A stretch of DNA of 43,315 bases from Pirellulales bacterium (GTDB lineage: Bacteria; Planctomycetota; Planctomycetia; Pirellulales; JALHLM01): the NCBI GenBank assembly GCA_022844585.1, contig JALHLM010000002.1, positions 1-43,315 on the forward strand, written 5' to 3'. The stretch's first letter is position 1. The number at the start of each line of letters is the position of its first letter. Shown in pieces: positions 1 to 8,300 of the stretch. A model generated the notes under the pieces. The model did no database searches. It was not told the origin of the DNA and was given only the letters and a program-made list of their open reading frames with translations. Position numbers and translations under genes: made by a program.

Positions 1-13
1 GAATCGCCATGGG

Positions 14-496
14 TTATTCTTTCTCCACGACGGCGAGATTCAACTCCATGCCTTCCGCGACGGCCGCCGACGTGAGCCGGGCCATCTCCCGGAGGCGCAC
101 GTCCTTTTCGGCCTTGAACACCACGGCCGTTTTGCCCTCGCTGCGCCCTAGCGCCACGGCGGCGCGAATGCGGTCTTCCTGCGTCAACGCGTCGGTGATC
201 GCTTCGCCCTGGACGCCGTCGGCGAGGTAGACGCTCACCGCGTCGCCATCGGCGTGCGGCATCACCGTCACGAACACGGCCGCATCGCCGTCGACGGCCT
301 CGGCGTGTTGGGCCCGAGGCAAGTCGATTTCCACCAACGAGGCGCCGATCGTGGTCACTAAGAAGAAAATGTTCATCATGAACACGAGGTCGATCATCGC
401 CGTGATGTCGAAATGCGCGTCGTCGTGCAACGGCTTGCGTTTCAACAGCGCATCGAGCTGGCTGTTCGCGTAGAACTCATGGCGTTCTTGCTGCAT
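14..496 (-). CDS. exbD: ExbD/TolR-type proton-channel accessory protein
   Basis: Inner-membrane partner of ExbB that couples the proton gradient to periplasmic or outer-membrane work. The protein has 160 residues: a short cytoplasmic N-terminus, one membrane helix at about residues 34-53 carrying the conserved Asp36 (ITAMIDLVFMMNIFFLVTT), and a periplasmic domain ending VVEKE. The ATG at 494-496 was chosen because it lies 14 nt past the exbB stop; the reading frame stays open upstream, but that would overlap exbB by about 100 nt. It is the last gene of a minus-strand cluster with exbB, a TonB-like protein and a toroid/HEAT protein. The family is certain; the transported or moved substrate is unknown. 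Confidence 0.88.
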   Translation of the reverse strand: MQQERHEFYANSQLDALLKRKPLHDDAHFDITAMIDLVFMMNIFFLVTTIGASLVEIDLPRAQHAEAVDGDAAVFVTVMPHADGDAVSVYLADGVQGEAITDALTQEDRIRAAVALGRSEGKTAVVFKAEKDVRLREMARLTSAAVAEGMELNLAVVEKE

Positions 497-510
497 CGTG
501 TTGCGCGCGG

Positions 511-1143
511 TTAGACGCCTCCCGTTCGGAAGTAATCCAACAGTCGCAACAATCCGGACCCCAAGGAGTCTTGCAAACGGCGCAAACGAATGTTCAAACT
601 CGCCAGGCAATAACTGAAGGGAATGGCGGTGGCCAAACCCATCGCCGTGCAGATGAGCGCGATGGAAATCTCATCGGCGATCTGCGAGGGCTGCACTTTT
701 TCTCCGGTGCCGATGCGCCCAAAGGCCGCCATCATCCCGAGGACCGTGCCGAACAAACCCAGCAGCGGCCCGCTCTTGATCACCGTGGCGACCCAACTGA
801 TGCGGTATTCCAGGTCTCCCAGCACGTCGCGCTGCACCAATTCCCCCAGCAATTGGCGCAAGTGCTCCGTGCTGAGCTTGCGATTGGCAAACGCCACGCG
901 TCCGAGTTGCGCCAAGGCCCGCGGATTGTCGGCGCACAATTCGTCGGCGGCCGCCGGTTGCGGGGAACGCAGGGCCTGCTGGAACTGATTCAGGAATTCG
1001 CTTTGCTCTAGCTCATTGCGAAACGACAACAACTTGAGCCGCCGCATGACCATGATCACGCAGTACAGTCCCCACAGAAAGTTGGCCGCCAAAAAGACGT
1101 AGCAGGCGTCGCCAAGCATTTTCGCCAGTTCGGTGGCTTGCAT
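511..1143 (-). CDS. exbB: MotA/TolQ/ExbB proton channel family protein
   Basis: Proton-channel subunit that forms a complex with the ExbD encoded immediately downstream. The 210-residue protein has three predicted membrane helices, about 12-32, 117-141 and 160-183. The second and third carry the family signatures GPLLGLFGTVLGMMAAF and ALICTAMGLATAIPF. The loop between helices 1 and 2 is cytoplasmic, as usual for the family. The stop at 511-513 is 14 nt before the exbD start, so the two are probably co-transcribed. Whether the pair serves TonB-like uptake, Tol-like envelope tethering or gliding cannot be told from sequence. The family call is firm. Confidence 0.92.
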   Translation of the reverse strand: MQATELAKMLGDACYVFLAANFLWGLYCVIMVMRRLKLLSFRNELEQSEFLNQFQQALRSPQPAAADELCADNPRALAQLGRVAFANRKLSTEHLRQLLGELVQRDVLGDLEYRISWVATVIKSGPLLGLFGTVLGMMAAFGRIGTGEKVQPSQIADEISIALICTAMGLATAIPFSYCLASLNIRLRRLQDSLGSGLLRLLDYFRTGGV

Positions 1144-1193
1144 GAATTCGCGTGGGGCAAAAGGTGAGGGGATTCGATTCCCCGGCGGCGTTT

Positions 1194-2123
1194 CTATTTT
1201 ACCGGTTGTTGGCTCAGCACATGAAACTCAAATCCTTGCTCGGTCTTACGCACGCCGAACCTTGTACGGCGCGTGTCCTTCGGATCGCGTCCGGCGTACT
1301 GCTTCTCCAGCGTAACCAGCGTCTGCTCCACGGCGTCTGGAATAAACTGCACCAGTACCCGGTTCTCGGTTTGCACGCCAGCTTTGACCAGCAGTTCGCG
1401 ATCCGCCGACTCACGGCTGCTTCCGCGACGCCACGAGAAATACAACCGCGTTTCGTTGGCGCTGGCGATCAACGTCCGCACCGCGGGCTTCTCCTGGCTG
1501 AATTTCGACGCTAACTCGATCGTATTCGACTGGCCGATGGCCGCCAACTCAATCTTGAAAAAGTCGAGAATCGCCGAGTATTCCTGCAATGTGATGCTGT
1601 CACCATACTCCACTTCCCAGCGTTGCGGCCGGGGCAGCCCAGGCTCGCCGGACCCAGAGCCTTTCGCCACGCGATCCCCGGTGCCGCGCGAGCGTCCCCG
1701 CAGCACGGGAGCGTCCTCGCCGAGATAGGGCTCATCCAGCCGGGCGCTGTAGAGCGACGTGGTGCGGCTAATATTGTCGAGCGTCGAGAGCAGCGATTCC
1801 TCGACCACCTCGCCGAGCGTGGGAAATTCGTCCGATTCCGGGCCCTCGATCAACATCCCCTCGTCGCCTTCGCCGAATTCGTGTCCGCCCCCTTCGCCAG
1901 GATTCAACTCAACCATCGTGACGGCGACCGGTGGTTCGGGCAGCGCGCCGCGCATCGCCAACCAAATGGGAGTCAGCGCCGCCGCGATCGAACCGACGAG
2001 CACGAGCAACGCCAGCAGCAAGCTCGAAGTCTGATCGTACGCCGACACGCGCAATTGCGTCGTGGGCGCCATTTCTGGCGGCTGCGTAGGGCCGGACAAG
2101 GCTGGAGGGGTGATCGTGGCCAA
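1194..2123 (-). CDS. Single-pass TonB-like membrane protein of the ExbBD cluster (unknown family)
   Basis: I do not recognise a named family. The 309-residue protein has a 30-residue cytoplasmic N-terminus, one hydrophobic helix at about 33-56, a proline-containing neck, and an acidic, glycine-rich low-complexity stretch at about 74-100 (GEGGGHEFGEGDEG). A probably folded periplasmic C-terminal domain begins near residue 160. This topology, N-in with a flexible linker and a periplasmic end domain, is that of TonB or TolA, and the gene ends 50 nt before exbB. I infer it is the third component of the proton-driven complex. A TonB C-terminal motif is not evident, so a structural or accessory role is also possible. 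Confidence 0.7.
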   Translation of the reverse strand: MATITPPALSGPTQPPEMAPTTQLRVSAYDQTSSLLLALLVLVGSIAAALTPIWLAMRGALPEPPVAVTMVELNPGEGGGHEFGEGDEGMLIEGPESDEFPTLGEVVEESLLSTLDNISRTTSLYSARLDEPYLGEDAPVLRGRSRGTGDRVAKGSGSGEPGLPRPQRWEVEYGDSITLQEYSAILDFFKIELAAIGQSNTIELASKFSQEKPAVRTLIASANETRLYFSWRRGSSRESADRELLVKAGVQTENRVLVQFIPDAVEQTLVTLEKQYAGRDPKDTRRTRFGVRKTEQGFEFHVLSQQPVK

Positions 2124-2159
2124 CTTGTTGGTTCAAAAAAGGAAGGCGAGACAACCATT

Positions 2160-2209
2160 GTCGCCTTTCGCTCCGCGAAAGAGCGCGCTTTCGCGGAGCG
2201 AAAGGCGAC
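2160..2209. repeat. Perfect 22-bp inverted repeat (hairpin) with 6-nt loop
   Basis: Arms 2160-2181 and 2188-2209 are exact reverse complements around the loop AGCGCG; the core is TTTCGCTCCGCGAAAG. It lies between the end of the toroid/HEAT gene and the start of the TonB-like gene, both minus-strand. It could act as an RNA hairpin attenuating transcription, or be one copy of a dispersed REP-like element. No U-tract follows directly on the minus strand; the nearest T-run is about 20 nt further on. Confidence 0.85.
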
Positions 2210-2235
2210 GTTGCCAAGCAGTCAATGCGTAAACT

Positions 2236-3846
2236 CTAGGGTGGCGAAAGGGAGTCGAACGTCGCGCCAGGGCGAATCGAGCGATACCAATCTTGCCAGG
2301 TACGAATCTCATCTTGACGTTCTTTGTCGCTCGGCGCCGCGGGAGGCGTCTTGGCGTTGAGCCGACGACTGATCAACCGCAGCCCAGCCGCGGCTTCGCG
2401 AAACACTTCGGCGTCGGGATCTTCGAGCGCAAAAATCAACGTCGGCACGTGATCGAGATTCCGCGTCCGCGCCAAACCGCGCACCGCGGCCACGCGGGCT
2501 TCGACGGGTCCGTCAGACACGAGCTTCTTCAATTGTGCGGCCATTGAGTCGAGGTCCGCGATGTCGGCGTCGAATGACAACTCTTCCAGATCCTCAATCG
2601 CGCGGAAGTAATGTTCGTTGTCCGGATCGTCCATCGCCGCGAACAATTCGTCAGCCGTGCCAGCCGTCGCTTGTCGCTTAATGCGTCCTTGACGTAAGAG
2701 CGCACTCCCTTCGCCGTGCGGCAAGCCGCGCCCGCCGACCAGCGTGCCGCCGCCGAAATAACGGGCTTTCGTGATGGCTTTGCGGGTCGAACGGACCATG
2801 AATAATACAGAGAATGCAGTATCGGCCGTGACGCCGCATAAGTTGTCCCATTCGCCCCGCGAGCCCTGCTTCGCGAGCAAATACCTGACGCCGGCGTCGT
2901 ACCAATCCGCATCCTGTCCGACGCGCCCTGCGGCCGCTTCCCGAAAGCTCTGATAGCGCTCCAGCGTGTAAAGGTAGTAGAATTGATACTTATCCACTTC
3001 GACATTGAATTTCCGGTCCATGTACTCGTCGGCGTTTTCGCGGGCGCGCTCCATGCGTCGACTGTCTACGTTTCTCGTACCCTTGCGGTCCGGCCGATGA
3101 CGCCGTTTGCCGACTGGCTTGAGCGCATCGGGTAACGAATCCTCTGGCTTTTTCTCGTCGCGAGGCCCGAGATTCACCAGACCAAATCGATCCGAGCAGA
3201 TATACAGCGCCCCCGAACCCGCCGTACACATGCACAACGGCGTTTCGGATTGCATGACCTGAGTAAAATTCCCTGGGTCGATCGCCTGATAACCGAACCC
3301 GCCGCTGGGATCCTGCGTTCGCAACAGCCAGTTGGCAACTTGCTCCCAGCGCTCTACCGGAACGTCGAAGCCGGCCTCCGTGGCTTCCCACATGCTCAGT
3401 ACGGCATATTGCGTCATCGAGGTATCGCCGAACAGCGCGTTGTGATACCCCCAGGCGCCGTTCGGCTTTTGCGTTTCCCCCTGCAGCTTCAACAGTTTTT
3501 CGATGTCGTACTCGTAGCGGTCGCGGTCGGCGTTCACTAAGAAGATGATCGACATCGCCAGGCTGTACATGTCGGTGCGCAGCGAGTCGTCGTTGAGCCC
3601 TTGCCGGATCGACTGGACAGCCTGGATGATCCGCGGATGATCGTGCGGGGCCTCGCTCTTCAAGAGGGCCAAGCCCGCCATCGCCTGAGCGCCAATGCGA
3701 GGATCATTGGCCCCGTCGGTGGCCAGAAACGCCACCGCCTTGGCAACCGCGGCTTTCACTTCGGGGCTGTCCGGAGTGAAAGCGCTGCGCGCCGGGAGCG
3801 CTAGGCAACCTAAAATAAGTGCCGCAAGGCACGCCGACGAGCGCAT
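2236..3846 (-). CDS. Secreted alpha/alpha-toroid (prenyltransferase/squalene-cyclase fold) protein with C-terminal HEAT repeats
   Basis: The protein has 536 residues from the ATG at 3844-3846, chosen because it begins a clear signal peptide (MRSSACLAALILGCLALPARS). The first two thirds contain repeats typical of the terpene-cyclase/prenyltransferase toroid, such as QDPSGGFGYQ, NGAWGYHNALFGDTSMTQYA and GEWDNLCGVTADTAFSVLF. A DxDD catalytic motif is absent, so enzymatic cyclase activity is unlikely. The last about 110 residues read as HEAT repeats (VEARVAAVRGLARTRN, PDAEVFREAAAGLR). It sits upstream of the TonB-like and exbBD genes in the same direction. I infer a periplasmic binding or scaffold role in that complex; the ligand is unknown. 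Confidence 0.78.
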   Translation of the reverse strand: MRSSACLAALILGCLALPARSAFTPDSPEVKAAVAKAVAFLATDGANDPRIGAQAMAGLALLKSEAPHDHPRIIQAVQSIRQGLNDDSLRTDMYSLAMSIIFLVNADRDRYEYDIEKLLKLQGETQKPNGAWGYHNALFGDTSMTQYAVLSMWEATEAGFDVPVERWEQVANWLLRTQDPSGGFGYQAIDPGNFTQVMQSETPLCMCTAGSGALYICSDRFGLVNLGPRDEKKPEDSLPDALKPVGKRRHRPDRKGTRNVDSRRMERARENADEYMDRKFNVEVDKYQFYYLYTLERYQSFREAAAGRVGQDADWYDAGVRYLLAKQGSRGEWDNLCGVTADTAFSVLFMVRSTRKAITKARYFGGGTLVGGRGLPHGEGSALLRQGRIKRQATAGTADELFAAMDDPDNEHYFRAIEDLEELSFDADIADLDSMAAQLKKLVSDGPVEARVAAVRGLARTRNLDHVPTLIFALEDPDAEVFREAAAGLRLISRRLNAKTPPAAPSDKERQDEIRTWQDWYRSIRPGATFDSLSPP

Positions 3847-4041
3847 GTGGAGAAGACCCCGTCGCCGCGACGCTAACAGGGGAACAACGCCGTTCACGGG
3901 AAGGATCCTTGCCGCCCCTGTTCCCAATCTTCGATCCTAATGACCGGCAACCGGGATGTCAAGCAAATGGCGACGCCGGAAGTTGTTGTGCGACAAAGAG
4001 TTGTCCTGCGAACCTGGGGCCAGTTTCGGTGTCCCGGTACG

Positions 4042-4070
4042 TTGACAACCCGCGAATGGGAACTTACCAT
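4042..4070 (+). promoter_or_regulatory. Sigma70-type promoter for tRNA-Phe
   Basis: A consensus -35 TTGACA (4042-4047), a 17-nt spacer and a -10 TACCAT (4065-4070) lie 45 nt upstream of the tRNA. Direction and spacing fit a dedicated tRNA promoter. Confidence 0.7.
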
Positions 4071-4115
4071 TTTCGGTTTGCCGCGCGATTGGCCTTGCGC
4101 CCGCCGTCACGGCAC

Positions 4116-4188
4116 GGACAGGTAGCTCAGTCGGTAGAGCACTGGACTGAAAATTCAGGTGTCGCCGGTTCGATCCCGGCCCTGTCCA
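4116..4188 (+). tRNA. tRNA-Phe (anticodon GAA)
   Basis: The cloverleaf folds fully. The acceptor GGACAGG pairs with CCTGTCC, the D arm is GCTC/GAGC, the anticodon stem CTGGA/TTCAG (one G-U) encloses the loop CTGAAAA with anticodon GAA, and the T arm is GCCGG/CCGGC around TTCGATC. The discriminator is A4188. CCA is not encoded, so the tail must be added by a CCA-adding enzyme. The gene is a single unit between a strong promoter and a hairpin-plus-T-run terminator. Confidence 0.97.
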
Positions 4189-4207
4189 CTTCCTTGCGCG
4201 GCCCGTA

Positions 4208-4249
4208 TTCGGCAATTGGCCGAAACCCTATGCGGGTTGTGCGTTTTTT
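4208..4249 (+). terminator. Terminator downstream of tRNA-Phe
   Basis: Two short hairpins, TTCGGC/GCCGAA with loop AATTG, then AACCC/GGGTT with loop TATGC, are followed by TGTGCGTTTTTT (T-run 4244-4249). This is the pattern of a rho-independent terminator, though the second stem is only 5 bp. Confidence 0.6.
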
Positions 4250-4365
4250 CGCGGTCAATCTGATCGCCCGGGCCCGCTATTTAAGATAGCGTGACGGTGC
4301 GCGCCCCGAAAGCGCGGCTCGGACTTCTTAATTTGAGGCCTTTTTTCGGCAGAAAGGTGGCGACG

Positions 4366-4503
4366 ATGACTCGATTGAACATCGTGGCATGGACCATCGT
4401 GGGCTTGTTGCCGTGTGGCGATGGAGCTGCCGTGGGCGGCGATATGCGGCAATCGCTCGCCTGTCGGACCGCTTCCAACGTACCGAATCGTTGGTGCGAT
4501 TGA
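4366..4503 (+). CDS. Possible small protein, uncertain
   Basis: A 45-codon frame starting MTRLNIVAWTIVGLLPCG has AGGTGG about 6 nt upstream and a hydrophobic start that could be a signal peptide or short membrane anchor. It lies in the otherwise empty gap between the tRNA terminator and the coiled-coil/HEPN pair. I know no family for it. It may be chance; the rest of 4250-4567 holds nothing else I can support. Confidence 0.2.
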   Translation: MTRLNIVAWTIVGLLPCGDGAAVGGDMRQSLACRTASNVPNRWCD

Positions 4504-4567
4504 CTTCTGCCTTCTTCTGTCGCGCGATTCTAGAAGTGCGCGCGTCCCGATCGAACCGGATAACTCT

Positions 4568-4957
4568 ATGTCGTCCACATCGCACGATTTCGTAGATCCC
4601 ATGCAATTGCTGCAGCAGCGCGTGGCCGGCCTCGACGAGGACGTCAGGATCCTACGGCAAGAGATCGGTTCCCTGGCCGCATCAAGATTGGCAATGCGCC
4701 GAGTGGAAGCGTTGGCAAGTCCCGAATTGCTTCACACTGCGGAACGCTTGGCCCAAGAAGTTGGTTTTAGACTTTTGAACACCGAGCTCGAATCGGGCCC
4801 GGATTGCCCCGACAGCACCTACTATGTGCTAAACGTTGAAGTCGTTGGAACGCCAGAAGAGCTGATCGCTCGGCAACTGCAGTGGCACGAAGCGTTGGAG
4901 CGTGTCGATAGTTCGTATCACGGTCGAGTTCGCATCTGTATTTTTCCTGCGCCATGA
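4568..4957 (+). CDS. Hypothetical coiled-coil protein, partner of the HEPN gene
   Basis: The protein has 129 residues. The N-terminus (about 10-40, PMQLLQQRVAGLDEDVRIL) is predicted coiled coil. The rest forms a small alpha/beta domain with LNVEVVGTPEELIARQLQWH and a hydrophobic end (VRICIFPAP). I recognise no Pfam family with confidence. The start at ATG 4568 was chosen over an upstream in-frame ATG at 4415 because the upstream part is Cys/Arg-rich and non-conserved in character. Its last codons overlap the HEPN gene by 4 nt (ATGA), implying translational coupling. By analogy with HEPN/MNT pairs it could be the antidote, but no nucleotidyltransferase GSxxxG motif is seen. Confidence 0.6.
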   Translation: MSSTSHDFVDPMQLLQQRVAGLDEDVRILRQEIGSLAASRLAMRRVEALASPELLHTAERLAQEVGFRLLNTELESGPDCPDSTYYVLNVEVVGTPEELIARQLQWHEALERVDSSYHGRVRICIFPAP

Positions 4958-5286
4958 CCGGTAACGAGTTTATTGAACTTGCCGCAAGGCTCGTCGCCAC
5001 GCGGATGGCGGACGAAGCAAGCATGTGTACGGCGATAGGTCGCGCTTACTACGGCGCATTTCATCTCGCGACGTCGTTTCTCAACGAGCTCGGTTTCGCC
5101 ACAGTTGGTCACAGCGAACCACACCAGTTCCTCGCGGAGCCTGGAAACGCCAAAGCGAAGCACGCTGGAATCATCCTGGCTGAACTTCAAAGCGCTCGTA
5201 TCAAAGCTGACTACCGGCTGGACTTTGTGAGGGCAGGTTCGCAGCCGTTTGCAAAGCAACAAGTCGAGTGTGCGTTTCGATTGTGA
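4954..5286 (+). CDS. HEPN-domain protein, possibly truncated by an in-frame TGA
   Basis: The protein has 110 residues. The segment SMCTAIGRAYYGAFHLATSF matches the first helical hairpin of HEPN-domain proteins (RAYYxxFH), and SARIKADYRL matches their second conserved block (RxxADY). HEPN proteins are often RNases in toxin-antitoxin or defence modules, and the gene is translationally coupled to the preceding one. The usual family length is about 135-150 residues. After the TGA at 5284-5286 the same frame stays open for 30 codons, and this continuation (AIQECLRRYVESR) resembles the family's normal C-terminal helix. So this may be a nonsense-mutated allele, for example CGA to TGA. Family call moderate to good; activity unknown. 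Confidence 0.68.
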   Translation: MTGNEFIELAARLVATRMADEASMCTAIGRAYYGAFHLATSFLNELGFATVGHSEPHQFLAEPGNAKAKHAGIILAELQSARIKADYRLDFVRAGSQPFAKQQVECAFRL

Positions 5287-5394
5287 ACCGAATTGGCAAA
5301 TTGCTGCAACAAAGCTGAGCGAAATGCGATCCAGGAGTGCCTGCGAAGATACGTCGAGAGTCGCGGCGGATCGCGGTAGCGACCTGCCGCCGAC

Positions 5395-8300
5395 TCACTC
5401 CAGCCCGTACAACCCAGCCAACGGCACGCTGGCACCGCCGGCGCGGCCTAGGGTGCTGCCGCCCGGCAGGAAACGCGGCTCGACCATGAAACTTGCGCCG
5501 ACGTTGTCGCGGTTGTGATCAACGTTCAGCCCGAGCGACAGCAGGAACGATTCGCCAACCCGCGTCAGTTGTACATTCTGGCCGATGCTGCCGTTGCCGC
5601 CGACGTCGACCGCGGTGCTGATCGCCGAGACCCATTTCGGGCTCATGCGATAACTGTACGAGGCCATCACCACTTGGCTGTTGATGGGGCCTTCCAGCGA
5701 GTGGAAGCCGACGTACAGTCCACCCTTCGGCGGTCGATTCAGGAAGCCGCCGATCGTGGCGATCTGCTGGCCGTCGAGAAAGAAGTCGAAGATGCCGTCC
5801 GAGAGCAACGTGAAACGATCTCCCACGTGCCAGCGGAAATTGTAGTCGACTAACCCGATCGGCTCGCCGAAATTGTCCTTGTCGTTCTTAGGGAACCAGG
5901 TGGCGTTCGTATCCAGGACGATCCAATCGATAATGCGGCGGTTCGTCGGCAGCCCGCGCTTCGTTTGCCAGCGTTGCTTGACGCCGAAACGCACCGCCAT
6001 CAGGTCGTCGACGGTTTCCGTCGACGGGCTGGTGACCCAACTCCCGAGTCCCGTGCGGACCGCATAGAAGCGTTCCTCGAACCGCGCCGGCACGGGCGCC
6101 GGGCCGCCGAAGGTGTTGAACGCGAAACGCCGACGGAAATGTTCGATCGAGTTGTCGTCGAGCTGTTCGTAGAGCGGCAGGTCGTCGAGATCGCGATTCG
6201 TATCGGAGTAGGCGAATTCGCCGTCGAAAACGACCTTGTGCGACATGCCGTGCAGATTCAACAAACCGCTTTCAACGGTCGGATCAACCGTCCAGAACGG
6301 AATGCTCGCCCGCACGCCGAGTTGACCATAGGCGCGCTGCGTGTCCTCCAGGTCGACGTCTTCACCCCAGTGGCCAAGCTCACCGAGTGCGTACGGGACG
6401 AACTTGAACCCGCCGGCCTGCAGCGGCAGGTCGATCTCTTGGCGCGTGACGATCTTCTCACCGCCAGCCGAGGTGCCGCCATCGGCGGTTTGTTCCCACG
6501 GCAGGAAGCCGAACTTGGCACGGTCGACCGGATCTTCTGGCGTATTGGTCACGCGGAACTTACTGAGCGATGCCTGCGTGTGCGCGTGCCACGTCAGCAG
6601 ATTGCCTAGCAGCGGTTGTCCCAGCAGAAAATGGTCGCCGCGCGGCAGTTGCTCGGTCTCGGTAAAGAAGTCGTTGATGCGTGTGCTGGCCGTCAGATTA
6701 AACGACTGATTGACCCAGAGTTTTTTTAACTCGAACCCGGTCGTTTCATCCTTCAGCTCGTCCCATTCGTTCTCGTAGTACTCCTCCAGAAAATTGCGAT
6801 CGCTGATCCAGCCCAACTCGCCGCTGAACTGCAAGTCCCACGGCAGCATCTGGCGATGGTGTCCCAGCAGTCGGTAGCGATAGTCCTTGCCAGTCGTGAT
6901 CGCAGGTCGGTCGCTGCCGAGATTGTCGGTGTCGTGATCGTCGATGCCCCAATAGTCGAAGTAGCCGAAATGGGGCCCGCCGTAGCCCAGCAGGCGGGGG
7001 CCTTCATAGCGGAACTCGGTGCCATGCCCGAAGCCGCGCTCGCTTAGCCAATCGGCGCTGACATTCCACTTCGTTCCCGGCGGCGGATTCTCGATGCCCA
7101 GAATCTGGTAAACGTCGAACTCGCTCAGCACCTGGTTGCCGAAGATACGGTCGGTCTTGAACTGCAGGCTGTTGATGTAATAGGTCGGCTTCTCCAAGTC
7201 CGTGGCGATCTTCGGCCAGTACAGCACAGGCACGTCGCGCAGGTACAAGACGTTGTGGTGGCTCGTCGCCAGCCGTTCATGGACGTAGAGCGGTTCTTGC
7301 GTCTGCGGATTGATCTCTTGCTGCCCCGTGATCGGATTCACGACCGGCGTTTCGACGTCTTGAAAGTAAACGCTGGACCCTTGCAGTCGATACGCGGGTC
7401 GTCCCATCCGGCTGCCGCTCAGCCAAGCGTTGGTCGCATGGAAGCGATTCGCGCCGAGTTGCTGCAAAACATCCGCCTTGAGCCGGAGGATGCCATTGAA
7501 CTGGAGACCCTGCGTTTCGACGCCGGCGAATTGCGCGGCTTCGGTCGGTGACACGCTGGGGGTCAACATTTCCGCGTTGAGCACCACGCCGACGTTGTTG
7601 CGCACGTCGAAGTACATGCGATCGGCGTAGACGGTGCGGTCGCCTTGCTTGAAGACGATATTGCCTTCCAGATACAACTCCAACGGCGCTGTTTCTGGCT
7701 GGATCGCCTCTTCGCCGCCGGCCAGGCTGCTTTCCTTGATGCCTTGCGTCCAGACAACCAGGTTGTCGGTGTAGATATCCACCGCCCCGGTCGCGACGAC
7801 GCCGTCGATGATGAAATTGATGCCGCCGGTGATGATGCCGACGGTTTCCGTCCCCTCGGGATTCGTGACGAACTGCGCCTGCGGGGCGGCGGTGTTGCGC
7901 GGATAGACCCGCACGCGCCGCATCCCCGCCGGAATGCCGGTCCCGGGTGAAGGCAACCCCAGCTGCTGCACCGTGACCGCTTGAGGAGTTTCGCCAACGA
8001 CGAACTCGGTGCGTTGAATGACGTTGGGCGGCGCAATTGCAGGTGCTTCGCTTGCTTGCGGCGCACCGCTCGCGGTCCAGCCTTCCTGTTTCGCGCCATT
8101 CGCGGCGAGCAATCTTGGTTCGCGCCGCGCCATGCCGCGCGCGAAGATCGCCGGTTTCTCGCGCGGCTCGCCGCCGATGTTGGGCGTCTCGACATGCATC
8201 AGCGCCGTGGACGAAAACTCGCCCAGCCACGATTGATCCGTCACCCGGGCGGGCTGCCCGCCGTTCTGGTAGGTGAAGTCGACGTTCCCTTCGAGATACG

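Noticed and set aside
2160..2209. Hairpin read as a classical intrinsic terminator
   Set aside because: No T-run follows within about 20 nt on either strand, so it is listed as a repeat only.
4255..4602. 115-codon minus-strand frame after the tRNA
   Set aside because: Basic, low-complexity translation and no start signal; overlaps the coiled-coil gene start.
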